A stretch of 64,000 nt of DNA from Xiphophorus maculatus (Eukaryota; Chordata; Actinopteri; Cyprinodontiformes; Poeciliidae). The notes beneath the pieces are model-generated. The model worked only from the letters and a program-made list of their open reading frames with translations, was not told the origin of the DNA and ran no database searches. Within the stretch, counting starts at the first letter, position 1. Each line of letters starts with the position of its first letter. Location: the NCBI RefSeq assembly GCF_002775205.1, contig NC_036450.1:10644979-10708978 (forward strand), given 5' to 3'. Shown piece by piece: positions 36,820 through 49,035 of the stretch. The position numbers and the translations under genes are program-made.

Positions 36820-39800
36820 CGTGCATACAGAAACACAAGCTGCTAAAAATAAATCTAATAGTAGAGGATGTGGGTGTGGGGAAGGTTTGAAATAATCCCC
36901 ACTTCATTTTTTCCCAACTGGACTATATTTATGTATAAACCAATGAAGAACATAGCTGGAAAATAACTTCATCTAATTTGACCAAAACAGGTTTATTTTT
37001 AAGGCTTTTATCAGTGCTGACTTCTGCCTGAACTGAGGGTTTAATTTGAATTACTTTGCCCTAGTTACCTTTTTTTTTTAGCAACTTTCATCTGCTCTGA
37101 TCTTGTAAACTGTGGGTCAGTGTTGTTTGAAGCAGAATTTCCTTTCCTGTGTTGTGATTCCCAGGCTGACAAAGCCAGAGGATTTGGAGCCAGAGTGTAC
37201 TGTGTCGGGGTTATGGGCTTTGATCACAAACAGGTAGGAGGTACCTCTCTTCTTTTACTATTCACTCACATGAAGCCATCTAGAACCGTGAGAGAGAAGC
37301 AGCTTGTTCAAATATTGACTTTTTATTTGCCTTTCGGTCTGGGTAATTCTATGTTATGTTAGACTGTAAGGACTCAAAGAAAAGCCTGTTGTTTCTGTCC
37401 CAGTAACCTTCTTTGACACTGTTGTTTAGTCTGAGGTCAACCAAACCTTTCCGGGATATGAAAAGTAAGCAGCTGGCAGGTGTTTGGAGATCCTGTTATA
37501 TGAGATTTTGACTCATCTGAGAGAAGCCAATGTGCAGTTTTAAGAATGCGTCCTCATGTCTGAGCAGGACAAACAGAAATATCCTTTGTTGACTGTAAGA
37601 ACCATCAGGGAAATGAAGCCACATACATTAAAACCCCACAGTGATTGAGAATCACTATGGTGTGACATGTGGTCTTTTCCACAGTCTGCAGTGCCTCATT
37701 ACTCCTAATGAGATTTGGAAGGCAAAGGAAAACTCTGTAATTACATTGGAGAAATGATATACTGCATTATTGCATCTTGTTGTGCATCTTTGAGTTGTGT
37801 CAGCATCAATGGTGCTATCAATCTGTGTGAAAAATAATATGAAATATGATGCTAAGATGCTCCTCTCCCTAAATGTCCCTTGAAGTCTTCAGTGCAAACG
37901 ATCTTCTGCCCAGTTTCAGACCCACAGCTCTCACTGGCCTACAGAGGAAGTAATTACATCATTCTCTAATGATATAATGCCAGAGAAACTTCCTGCTTTG
38001 CTATCATTAGCAAAAGGCTGCAGACAGCTGTCCGGAGCTTTCATCTCCTAGGACAAGACTTGCCCTCCTTAAATGTTGCTGAAGCAAAGAGCATCGCATC
38101 ATCACAGGGCAAAGACCTCCCTGAAAGGCATCTGGATGAACTTGCAGAGCTTCACTTCAAAGTCCCTCCAAATGTTTTCATTCCCTTTGGACTTAAAAAT
38201 CCCGACAGTCAACTTTCAGCAGGTTCTTTTTTCTTCAAAAATACCATCCACTTGGCTCCCTTCAACTCTATGATAATCTGACTACCTTTCCTCTCTGATT
38301 TAGAAAGGCGTCACCATGGCATAATCATTGATGGCTATTTGGTTTCCATGGTGCTGTGTGGGCTTTCCACCACCCATTTAAACCAGAGCACTTTCCTCCA
38401 CATATTTATGTCCCCTAAATGGCTTGTGGCAAATTGAAAACTGGGCTTTTTATGTCTTTTTTCTTGCAATGACTTTATGCTTGTCAAGTCTCCATAAAGG
38501 CTCGATTTGTTAAGTGCATGACTAGTAGATACTCAGTCCTCTGCTGTGCATCTCTGCAGCTCTTCCAGGGTTACCATGGGCTTCGTGGCTTGGATTAAAC
38601 TATTCAAGTCTTGGGTTGGTTGTTAACGATGTAATTTGTGAATGCAACTGATGTTGCTTATGGGGATCAAAGTACACAGAGCTAATTATAAATATAAGTT
38701 GCACTTTTCAGATTTTTATTTGTAAAAAAAAAAAAAAAAAATTACTCGAACACCAATTTTTCTTTCACTTCACTGTTTTGCTCTGTTTTATGTTGACAGA
38801 TCACATCAATTATCAAAATCTTATGTGTTAGATATTGAAGCTTGGGACAACATTGTTCATGGACAGAAACAGAACTGATCCAGTCAAAACTACAACTACA
38901 AACTAGTGATCAAAACAAAAATCTGGGTGTAGTGCTCGACCTGAATATTCAGAGTCACATGAAGACAATTACAAAGTCTTCCTTCTATCACATAAAGAAC
39001 AACTCCAAGATTAAAAGACCAATGTCTCAGCAAGAGCCAAAAATACTCAAACACTTCATTTATCTTTAGTCGTATTGATTACTGCAACAGTGTCTTCTCA
39101 GTCCTGAACGCTGCTGCTGGCATTCTCACTAAAACCAGGAAGATAGAGCACATAACTCTAACCCTTACACTGGCTCCCTGTAGTTCAGCCAGTGTATGAT
39201 ATAAAGCACTTTTAAGTGCCTCGTTTCTTAAGTGTGCTATACAAATAAACTTGAATTGTAAACATTTTCTACTTTGGTCACAGCTTGCTGAGATAGCAGA
39301 CGGCACAGAACAAGTGTTTCCGGTTCTTTCTGGATTTCATGCCCTCAAAGACATTGTCAACACGGTAAGTTTGTGTTGTAAAATTCGATCCGGAAAATCT
39401 GCACAAATTGGTGCAAACGCACGTTAGTCTTGTCTGGTATCGTCTTTGTGCTTCGCAGGTCCTGAGACAGTCATGCAGTGACGTGTTCACAATAGAGCCG
39501 TCCAGCGTCTGTGTGAATGGTAGGTTGGTTTTGAGGACTTTGTTTTATCTGTAAGGTTGTCCCAAAAAGTCAAATAATTGTTAATGACTGTGTCAGTATG
39601 AGGAGTAACCTTTTTGTTTTTGCTATTTATATTTCTGTCATGATAACAAATTCATTGCTGTTTTAAGACCATTTCCGAGTAGTGTGTTTATAATGGCACA
39701 ATAATTCAAGTTCACCATGTCTAAAACCAATAAACTTTAACGTTGTAAAGAACCATTGAAATTGAAATAACCAAAATAAAACGCAACCAAAAACAATAAA

Positions 39801-42800
39801 TAAAACGGAAATAAAAACCACATTCAACAGAAACCAGAAATAAAATGGATAATGATGTCTGTGTAAACAAAATTTCCCTTTAAAAAATATTAATCACGAG
39901 AATGGAAATTATTGAGCTCATATTAATTTAGCATGTGATTAATTAGTTAATTGCTTAATGCGACAGGTCTTTATACATCTCTGGATATGTTTATACATTT
40001 TTTTACTGGATGATTTAGCCTGGGAGTGTCTTAAATTTCTAAATGATTCATTTGGGAAGAAAGTGACAACATTTTAAGATGTTTTGGTCATAAGTGATTC
40101 CAGACCTAAACAATAAAACAAACCTTTGGAGAAAACCTTTCTCATCCACATAATGTCCCCAAAACTGTTGCTGAAGTTGGATAGGGTGAGGCTAGCTTGC
40201 TGGTGTGTTTTGTTGTTCGACTTGGTAATGTGTTGCTAAGACGAACTTGTGTAATCAAAATGTTTCACTGTTCTTTGTTTTTGGCCATGGAGTGTCATTC
40301 CAAAAGCTGCAGGTCACTGAACATCTGAAGATGTCGTTTCCTGACCACAGGCCAAACATGAGAGTTGATTTACTCATGTTAGCATTGCAGGTACATTCGT
40401 TTCTCCTCTACTTGGCTTAATATTTTACTGAAGTACCTTTGAGACGTCATCACGTGCTCAAGTCTTCTTGGGTGTGTCGTTACGAGGTTGGCACTTGTTT
40501 GGGTTGTTTTCTACTCTTATCTGTCCAGATATGTTTGATTTAAACTCTGACTGTGACACCCAAAAACGTTCACAGTCTGCTCCTGATGCTTCTCCTTCCG
40601 TTATCTTGCCTGTGTGTTTTGGTTCATTATCGTGTTGGAAGATAAATTATAGGCCTGATTGTTGGAATGCATTAGCAAGGGGAAACCTTCTGGATGGGTT
40701 TCAGATCTACAGGGGAAACATCAGATCTCCACCTAATAAACATTATGGTTGATGGTCATCTTTGACTGATTCCTTTCTTCCTCGCCCAGATTTGTGTATT
40801 GGCACGATCCAGTTTTAGATGTCTACAGAGACTTTATAGAAAATGGCTTTCTCAATTATAAATTATACTCAGTCAGCTGAATTTACCGCAGGAGGACTCC
40901 GATCATGTTGCAGTATGTCAAGGGTAATCAGTGGAAGTGCCTGAGCTCAGTTGTGACTGAAATAGAAAAGGGTTTGAATATTTATGTATGTATAATCCTA
41001 ATATATTTACATTTTTTAAAATTGTATAAAAATATTTTAAGACTGTTTATCATGGCCAGATTTTAGTTCAAAAAAACTTTTGTCAAATCAGTTTTACAAC
41101 AACCCTGTTACAAAATGTAGAAAGAGCGAAAGGCGGTGTGAATACTTTCTTTTGACATTGTAAGGTGGAAAAGAACTAGTTCAAGTTGCAACATTTGTTT
41201 TTTTTAATTTTCATATTTGTTCTTAGAAAAATTTGAATTTTTTAATTGTCTATTACTCACATTTGGTCCCACCCCCAAATCATAACGTCATACATCTTCT
41301 GATATTTTCTTATGACTTTTAGTTTTCCTCAGTTTCTCTATGAAAATCTTCTACAGACAGGGGGAACCAAAGTGGGGCTCTGTAGAAACATGAGAACGTT
41401 TTGTTTATGTATAACTAAATGATGCCATGAGGAAGAGGAAAACTCCACCTACAGATAAACATTGGGGGGGTCCTATCTTGCTCTGAATAAGTACGTTTCA
41501 GATGACAACTTCAGGGATTTTTTTCAGAATGACAGAAATTTGATGTTGTCGGCTTGTTTTAAGCCGACAAGCCTTTACAGACTTTAATTCAGTTTAGAAT
41601 ATTTTGGATAAGCTAGAAGTGCTCATTGTTTTGATCTGCTTTGATGTTTTTCTCTCCATCCGCCTCAGAAATCGAAGATCTGCCAGAAATTCCTAAAATA
41701 ACTATGACTGTGAAGATTAAAGTGTGTTAAAAGTGGAAGAATGGCAGGTTGAAGAAATGTCCAGATGGCTGAAAAAGCATTTATTATTGCCAGTGATTCT
41801 GTAGTCAAGTCCGTTTTATTTGGCATTGTGTGAAAGTATCAAATGAAGCTTGAGCTGCCATCTGATGGTGGCATATGTTGCATCAGGCCCTATTAATTAA
41901 ATATAAATTAATGAAAAAAATGTTATTATATTCTCAGCAGATCAGATCATTTGGAGCTATTCTGTATTTCACATTTATAGCTTGTCAATTTGGCTATAAA
42001 CCTTTGAGGTTGAAAATAAGCAAAGACTTTGTGGTTCTTTTTTATGTTCTTTTTTATTATTTTATGTATTTTTTGTCTTTTGTGCTACTCTCTTTTTTTC
42101 TGCCTAATAAGACAAAATATGAATCTGACCAAATGTTTTTGGCTATGCAGTTTAAAAAGAATATAGAGTTTTTTAAATTTTATTGGGACTTTAACTGGAA
42201 CTGGTGCTTCGGTTGACTTCTTCAAACACTGAAGCTGCTTCTGGTCCAAAAAAAAAGGATGTAAATGTGGAAAAGTACGGTAGAGAATCTGTGATGCTGT
42301 GGACCTGCTACACGAATTTCACTTAGTTTTAGATTTTGTTCCCTCCACTAAATGAATTTACTAAAATTCAAGATTAGGCAGACTTGACATTTTGATAATA
42401 AAAGCTGACATACACTATTTAAAGTCTTGTTGTGGAGGATACTGTATTAAAAAGTCACTTGTTCTTGTCATTCCCGTTTTATTATCTTCCAGAGTCTTTC
42501 GACGTAGTTTTAAAGGGGACCGGATTTAGTGGAACCAAGAGGATCGACAACCTTCTCTGCTCTCTCACTGCCAATCAAGTGACTTACTGTAAATAACACA
42601 CTCATGACATCTCATACCTGTTTGTTACGGTTCGACCAGTAAGGCACAAGGACAAAGGCATATATGAAAAAATATTTTCTATTTATTTTTCCAAAAGTCT
42701 TAACAAAAGCCTTTCAACAGCAAATCTCAAAAATATAACAAAATGGGCCCAAAAGAAATCAACTAAGGCATACCTAACTCAGGATAATAAACCAAAAACT

Positions 42801-45800
42801 GACCTCACACAATGAACATACAGGAGAATTTATACACAAAGGCTAACCTACACAAACGAAGAGGGGTGGGAAATGAGACAAGGACAAACAATGCATAAAC
42901 ATAAAGAAGTAATTCAAACCAACACATTTTTACTACAAAACAACTATAAAAACAAAACAACCTAACACCAAAATTGTTTAAGGACTTATGCTATTAATAG
43001 AGAGAGAGGCAGGTCCTTTAACATCAAGTCCCCGGTTTCCAGCAGCCTGGTGGTTTGTTCCACTTCCTGGTTTGCTTTTCAACCAGTCCTCTCACTCAGC
43101 CAGTCCTTCAAACTCAGCAAAACAAAATAGTTAATAATTCAAATAAACAAAAGGAGTTTACTAAACGTGTGCACCCATAATAGTAAACAACCTAATGCAA
43201 TAAACACAAAAAGAGTGAAATTATAAATATATTGTGTGAAAACATTGAAATAAATACTAACACTGGGGAAACGATGGAGGAACCTCCACACTGTTCATGG
43301 TTTTCAACTGCAATTAAAAACTGTTACTTGTTGCTACTGCTGTAAACCACCCGAAGGAATCTGTTTGCACCAATTCTTCATGGAACATCGACAAGGCGCC
43401 ATATTGCTCTCTGGGAAAAACTATCAAGTGCCACTTGGAACAGTGTGCAGATATCTGAGCTGCAATGGAAAATCGGGAGCCATGGCAGTGAGAAACAAAC
43501 AGTAGCTGCCTTTTATCAGTTGTGGCGAGAGAACAGAGGAGACATTATGAGGCTGAGCACAGGGAGGGAAGAGACGCTCTCTGCCCATTAGTCTATTAGC
43601 AGATCGATGGCATGAGCTGTGCTGAGGTCAGTGTCACTGAGAGGACGAGCACACACAGCATGGGATTCCTGTTGAGCTGCTGTTAGCAAGTAGGGAAAGT
43701 GTTTACTTAACTCCCAACTTCCCTGTGGTTTGTATAAAAATTAACTTAAACAGAAAATCTAACAAAGATGCTTATGTTTTTAAAATGATTTTACCTCTAA
43801 AGTTAAATGTCAAAACAACAAACACCGCATGTCATTAGTGTACAAAATCTCCAGCTTTATACAACGTTCCCCTTATTTTGGATTTATTCTGTTTCTGTGT
43901 TTTTCCTCTCAGATGAAAAGCCGACAGTTGTCCAAGACGGCTATCTGCTGTGTCCAGCTCCTCGTCTGCATGAGGTTGGACAGTAAGTCTGCAAACAAAT
44001 ACAGACTTACTGTATGTAAGTTGGAGCTGTATGTAATCTAATAGTTACTGTATGTAATAGTTGAGCTCATTAATAGCTCGACTATTAATGGGCTGTACAT
44101 AAAAACAATTGCTTTACGTCAAAGATTGTTTAGATTGTGACAGTAAAATATTAAACCTTTTTTCAGAGTATAATTGCACAGTAAAGCTGCAGTAAACTAG
44201 TTTTGTTCTTTAAAAAAAAAGTCAGGTCATTCAGGTTTGTCATGTGTCCATAATTTTATACTTTTCAATAATTGCTGGATATATTATCAGGTTGATTAAG
44301 TATTACCTTGTAGCCATTTCCTGCCTTATGTAGATCAACACACATCTGCCTTGTATGAATGAATTGAACAAAATCTGTGTGGCATGAACGAAGTGAAAGA
44401 GGAAATAATTTTTCACTCTAATTGACTTTTTAGAAAATTAAATACAGAGTACATAGAAATAGCATAAAAATAGACGGCAATAACTATGGCATCTGTTTCA
44501 ACGTTTTCAATATTTCCCCCCACTTTGTTAAATTAAATATTAGTGTTTTCTAGTTTTCAGTGTCAACTTTTGCAACTGCAATATAAGGCTTCACTTAGTT
44601 TTATTGGGGGCGGGGGGTTGCATCTTCACCTGCTTATTGTAGAAGTAGTTAGGTTTTTTTTTATTTATTTTTTTTACATTGGCTGTTTTGTTACTCATAT
44701 GTTCCTTGGAATCCTTAATTATGACTTTTACAATTTTTTATTTTTTTTTTATGAAACACTTCTGAGTGTTTTAAGAGAAACCAGCACAGAGTTTGCATAA
44801 AGCTGTCTCCAGGTTTTGGATAAACCAAAGTAAGTTTGGCCTGGATATCTCTGGGATTTAATGAGCCAAAGCCGATTTGACCATATGGACCTCAAATAGA
44901 ACACTGTCATTTCTCCCATTCGGGAAAAAGTCTCTACAGACTGCAGAAATCTTTGGGTTTTCTCAGATCAGATCATCCGAATTTCTGCATAATCTACAGC
45001 AGTGAATAAGAAAATCTAGTCCAAGCTTAATTAAAAGAAAAGTTTTTTGTTTTTTTCCCCTCCTCTAGTCCTTCATTATCTCCAAGTTTAACCTAATTTG
45101 ATGTTTGGATACGTCGATACTTTTGTCTTCTCATTTAGGACTCAGTAGTTTATTTCCTAACAACAAATGTTTTCCTGGGAGATGCTGTTGGAATAACGTG
45201 TCTTCTTCTCTTTCCGAGGAGTTTTTCAATGCCTCTGTTTGTTGATTACAGATCAGTTGAAGTGCTGATTAGCCTGAACAATGGACAGTCGTACATCTCC
45301 GCTCCCATCGCCATATATGCCACCTCATGCGTGGGTATCAATTTGAACTCTGTTGTGCTAAATAAAACAACCTTTCTGTTGGTGTAGGAGAAAATCTGAG
45401 AGAGGATGTAGGCAGCACTGCTGTTTTTATTTTATGTTTTATATATATATGAACATATTTGCACAGTTAGTGGGGATCACACATTTTGTGCCTTGTTTGC
45501 TGCAGTCAGATGGCGTCTGGGTGCTGTGGTTGCTGCTGGCTTTGTTGCTGTTACTGGCTCTTGGTTTATTCTGGTGGTTCTGGCCTCTCTGCTGCACTGT
45601 GGTAAGTTTTCATTTCATTTATTTCCATATTCTTTTGTTTATCAGGCTTTTGGTCATAGATTCCAAATTCATCCAAAGAAGAACACAAAGGTGGCCGACC
45701 TAAGTTTCTATCTATTTCTAATTCAGTTTAAAGGTTTTACATATTTGTGACTGAGATAAAACTTCTGACATGCAAATATAAACAAGGTAAACAGACGTTT

Positions 45801-48800
45801 CTGTGCTTTACAGAAGTCATATTGGATTTAGGGTCTCACTGACTAATGTGGAGCGCACACAAAAACACAAGTGTGCCTATGATTACATAATATACAAATA
45901 ATATTACATTGCTAAATATATATAACTTAGCATTTTTAAGCAGTCTCAGGCAGTTAATGCAATTAGTATAAAAAACTAAAAAAAAAAAAAAAAAATCTAA
46001 ATCTTAGAAATCCAGTCTCCCATATAACTAAAAGTAGGCTGGATTATTCCAGTTGATTTATTTGATTTGAAGCCCATAAATTCTGATTACCAAGTACAAA
46101 TGGAAATATTGGTACTTACCATTAACCAGGTGTTTTTTCCATTATTACTACTTTTGGTTTGTTTTCATAAAGAGTATTTTATAACTACATGTAACAAGGA
46201 TGCCGAAGGTTGACATTTGAAATTCTCTCTTTTTTTTTTTTAAACCACTGTTTAAAATGTTTGATATTGTTTTCACACAGGTCATCAGGGACCCTCCTCC
46301 TTCTCGTCCTCCTCCACCGCCTCCTGTTTTTGTAAGTGAAAAAGTCTTTTCTGAAGAACCCCCATGTTTTTGGGCAGTATACCTCACGCTGCTATCTTGG
46401 CAGAGGTGATTGAGAGAAGATCTAATTTTGGGTGAACGCAGAAGGAGCGTCGGTGGAGCTTGGGAGGCTGACAGAGAAACGCTTTGGCAGGGTTCATTTG
46501 TTGAGCTGGAGTGAGAAAACTGAATTCCTTATATTTCTGTCATACTTAGACTTAGACTTAGACTGACTTTATTGTCATTTTGCATGCACAGGGTGTATAC
46601 AGAACGAAATTTTGTTGCATACGGCTCAGGACAGTGTTTTGAGCTTTCAATGTTGTGAGGTTACTCCAGAATAAAATAAAATACAGTATAAAATATGAAT
46701 ATAAATATAGAATATAAAGTGCAGGACTTACAGTAAAAAGGAAGTTACTTAGCTCTGTACATGTGCAAGGTATAAAGTGGAGACCAGATTTTAAGTGCAG
46801 TCCAGTTAAGAGTTCAGCAGTCTGATGGCAAGTGGGAAAAAGCTGTTTCGGAACCTGGTGGACCTGCACCGGACGCTGCGGAACCTCTTTCCAGAGGGCA
46901 GCAGGGAGAACAGTCCATGGTGGGGGTGTGAGGGGTCACTGATGATGTTTCGGCCTCGGGACACGCAGCGCTGGGATGAAATGTCCTGAATGGAGGGAAG
47001 GGGGGCCCCGATGATCCTTTCTGCTGTCCGCACCACTCTCCTCACGTTCTTCCAGTCGGAGGCGCTGCAGCCTCCACACCATACATGGTCATACATGGTG
47101 GAGATTAAGTTCTAGCCTGACTAACATGTCACAGTAGCAAGTTAGTGTCAATAGGCTTTTACTAAATCATATTATATTTAAAAAAAAGGATTTTGGAGGC
47201 ATAAACTTGTGTATATTTCTTTACTCCCTAATTTTATTGTAAAGTATATTTTGATGTTTTTTCACTCAGGAACCAGAAGAGGATCCTCTGCCCAAACACA
47301 AGTGGCCTACAGTAGATGCTTCGTACTACGGAGGCAGAGGTCCTGGAGGAATCAGACGCATGGAGGTGAAAATTTTAGAGTATAAGCCGGTAAAATCTTT
47401 TCAGAATTTATTTTCGTAAAGTCTGTGTGCGCCCACTTCCTGTAGGTGAGATGGGGCCAGAAGGGATCCACAGATGAAGGGTCGCGACTGGAAAAAGCCA
47501 AAAATGCCACAGTCACCATGCCAGAGGAAGTGGAGGAACCCATCATTCCTCGGCCCCCGCCAAGACCTCCGCCTGTTCACAACTCCCCGACCCAAACCAA
47601 ATGGTACACTCCCATCAAGGTGAGATACGATCCAACTTATCCATACGGTCTCTAAAATAAATAATATTTAGGCAATTTAATGCAAATTTTCTTCATAAAA
47701 AGTTACATGTTGATGTCCTCTTCAGGGGCGTATTGATGCACTGATGGCATTACTGAGAAGGCAGTACGACAGAGTGGCAATCATGAGGCCAACACCTCAG
47801 GACAAGGCAAGGAGCAGCCTCAATACTCCACTACTACACCAAATACAAATGAATCTGATCATTATAAATTATAGATTATTATTTTTAGATTTTTTAGAAG
47901 AGCAGAAATATTTTCAGAATAGGTTTTCACATATAGATTTTCTTTTAAAATAAATAAACATATTTAATTTGATAAATCGTATTTAGAGTTAATCTTAGCT
48001 ATTATCACCCAGACAGATAAATAGCAGCTTTCTGCATACACTTAGCTTACTGTAATTAGCAGTGAACGCTTGCATGTATTGTCATCAAAAAAGAGCTCAC
48101 ACAAACACTCTAGTGTAATAGGATTAGTTTTTTGTCGTTGGTTTTTAGTGCTGATGATTATAAAAGCAGTTTGTCCATTGGAATTAAAATATCAAGGCGT
48201 TAAATTAATTACAACCTCAGATGAACAACCAGACATGACTAGATGTTTTTATTTAAGATTAATTTATCAGTTTCAGACAAATTTATTCCACTCTTAAACC
48301 TGTTTTTTGATATTATCCATGTCAAATTCCAAAACACTGTTAGATTTGCTCATTACCTGAAAATGTATTTGATGGTTGGAATTGGTTGTTTGTTTGTAGT
48401 GTTTGGGTAATTACTTGTTTTTTTGGGGGGGGGAGGATTTGGTGGAGTTCTACCTAAATTTGAGATATTAATGGAACCAGATAATATATTTAACTAAATC
48501 ATAAAATAGAAAAGATAAATAATTTAGCAAATATGTATCATGACTTTATTTGAAAGCCTAATTTAGGTTTTAAAGTTGTCAAGTTGCTTCCACAACCACA
48601 TTCAAATAAACCAATCGAATGATGTGTAGGTCCCCATTTAGAATTGTGGATCATCTTTATATGTTGACTTGTGATTACAAAGTTTGACTTAACAAGAAAC
48701 ATGCATAAGAGATAAATTATCTATTACAATTGTGCTTTTTAAGACTTATTCTTGGTCATTTTAAGCAACACTATTCACCTTTCTGTTGTCTTTTAGGGCC

Positions 48801-48835
48801 GCTGCATCAACTTCACCAGAGTTCGTTCTCGCTGA
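33427..48835 (+). CDS. antxr2: Anthrax toxin receptor 2 / capillary morphogenesis protein 2
   Basis: Seventeen coding exons: 33427-33554, 34572-34643, 35130-35201, 35324-35405, 36669-36773, 37165-37233, 39284-39364, 39459-39519, 42493-42588, 43913-43982, 45252-45330, 45506-45601, 46281-46331, 47270-47365, 47446-47619, 47726-47806, 48797-48835; 483 aa. Family knowledge: a cell-surface receptor for collagen and laminin, named because bacterial toxin also binds it. Seen: signal peptide (1 to about 22); vWA domain with MIDAS D42-x-S44-x-S46, T110 and D139 (LTDGKLD); an Ig-like region; one membrane helix (about 308-330) ending WWFWPLCC; a proline-rich cytosolic tail with [21 protein letters not shown] and terminal GRCINFTRV. 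The short tail and LTDGKLD separate it from ANTXR1. ATG 33427 has an optimal context (ACCATGG). The last intron starts with GC. Introns carry many transposon relics. Confidence 0.93.
33905..34530. mobile_element. Tc1/mariner-type relic in antxr2 intron 1
   Basis: Recognised phrases in order: 'cattaaaaccacaaacc', 'gtgttcagcccccatgag', 'ccagttttgcacttccag', 'actttgactgggccattc', 'gaaggtgaacttccacc', then 'gtcacataaaatccaaaat' as an inverted copy of the first end. This is the order of a widespread fish Tc1-like element read antisense. No intact frame. The right end stops about 40 bp before the exon 2 acceptor (34571). Confidence 0.8.
35500..36060. mobile_element. Tc1/mariner-type relic in antxr2 intron 4
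   Basis: Phrases 'gtctggatatttgaccacc', 'tttgggatttggccaggc' and 'ttttggagcaagggcttct' occur in the order known from another fish Tc1-like transposase read antisense. Frame destroyed; edges approximate. Confidence 0.65.
36779..36820 (+). repeat. (AC)17 microsatellite abutting the antxr2 exon 5 donor
   Basis: Seventeen uninterrupted AC units (36779-36812) followed by GCACACAC. The donor GT is at 36774-36775, so the repeat begins at intron position +6 on the sense strand. Exon 5 encodes the MIDAS aspartate. Confidence 0.97.
38378..38835. mobile_element. Tc1/mariner-type relic in antxr2 intron 6
   Basis: Contains 'atggcttgtggcaaattg', 'tctgcagctcttccagggtt' and the terminal phrase 'gcacttttcagatttttat', all of the same family and orientation as the relic at 33905-34530, interrupted by a poly-A run. 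No coding frame survives. Confidence 0.75.
38860..39260 (+). mobile_element. L2-like LINE 3' relic in antxr2 intron 6
   Basis: One frame reads [15 protein letters not shown] and then [10 protein letters not shown], the C-terminal RT/thumb wording of L2-type fish LINEs. After a shift and an internal deletion come 'IDYCNSVF' and '[12 protein letters not shown]'. The end carries the typical tail 'gctatacaaataaacttga'. It finishes about 24 bp before the exon 7 acceptor. Confidence 0.75.
40545..41175. mobile_element. Tc1-like transposon relic in antxr2 intron 8
   Basis: Phrases 'gtgttttggttcattatcgt', 'aggcctgattgttggaatgc', 'tgaatttaccgcaggaggac', 'gggtaatcagtgga', 'cctgagctcagttgtga' and the end 'gtgtgaatactttctttt' follow the order of a classic salmonid/teleost Tc1-like element read antisense. 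Multiple disruptions; inactive. Confidence 0.8.
41546..41570. repeat. 10-bp GC-rich hairpin in antxr2 intron 8
   Basis: Arms ttgtcggctt and aagccgacaa are perfect complements with loop gtttt. Its GC content stands out in AT-rich intron DNA. Confidence 0.8.
41854..41868 (-). promoter_or_regulatory. CTCF-like motif
   Basis: Minus strand CCATCAGATGGCAGC matches 14 of 15 core positions, within antxr2 intron 8. Function inferred only. Confidence 0.3.
46546..47087 (-). mobile_element. 5'-truncated LINE with intact C-terminal ORF end
   Basis: On the minus strand an open frame down to 46806 encodes [18 protein letters not shown], then [23 protein letters not shown] and [10 protein letters not shown] before its stop. 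This is the C-terminal RT tail of a fish non-LTR retrotransposon (CR1/L2/Rex1 group). A 3' UTR follows and ends in short tandem copies of the hexamer ttagac near 46546-46560. A 7-bp repeat, gtcatac, occurs at both edges (46539-46545 and 47088-47094) and may be the target duplication. It is inserted in antxr2 intron 13, antisense to the gene. Confidence 0.82.
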
Positions 48836-48931
48836 GGTGGATCAGCTTTCACTCTCTAGTCTAGTTTTTTTTCGCCAAAGATCACCAACACCTACTTCCA
48901 GAAGTTAATGTCTAAATTTCTGTGTATTGTA

Positions 48932-48937
48932 AATAAA
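48932..48937 (+). promoter_or_regulatory. antxr2: Poly(A) signal, antxr2
   Basis: AATAAA 97 nt after the TGA stop, giving a very short 3' UTR. It is the only consensus signal before the antisense gene begins. Confidence 0.7.
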
Positions 48938-49035
48938 TGTCTTGATAGTTAAACGGATGGTGTTACAGCAAAATACGTATGTAAAAGCGTTTGTGTGTCT
49001 AAGGAAAAACAAAGAAACCAAATATTGATATTCTG

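Noticed and set aside
41875..42216. 113-codon plus-strand frame in antxr2 intron 8
   Set aside because: AT-driven composition (F, Y, L, K), no splice or family support.
42600..43290. Possible LTR or DNA transposon in antxr2 intron 9
   Set aside because: Adenine-rich on the plus strand and repeat-like, but no ends, primer-binding site or coding remnant could be identified.
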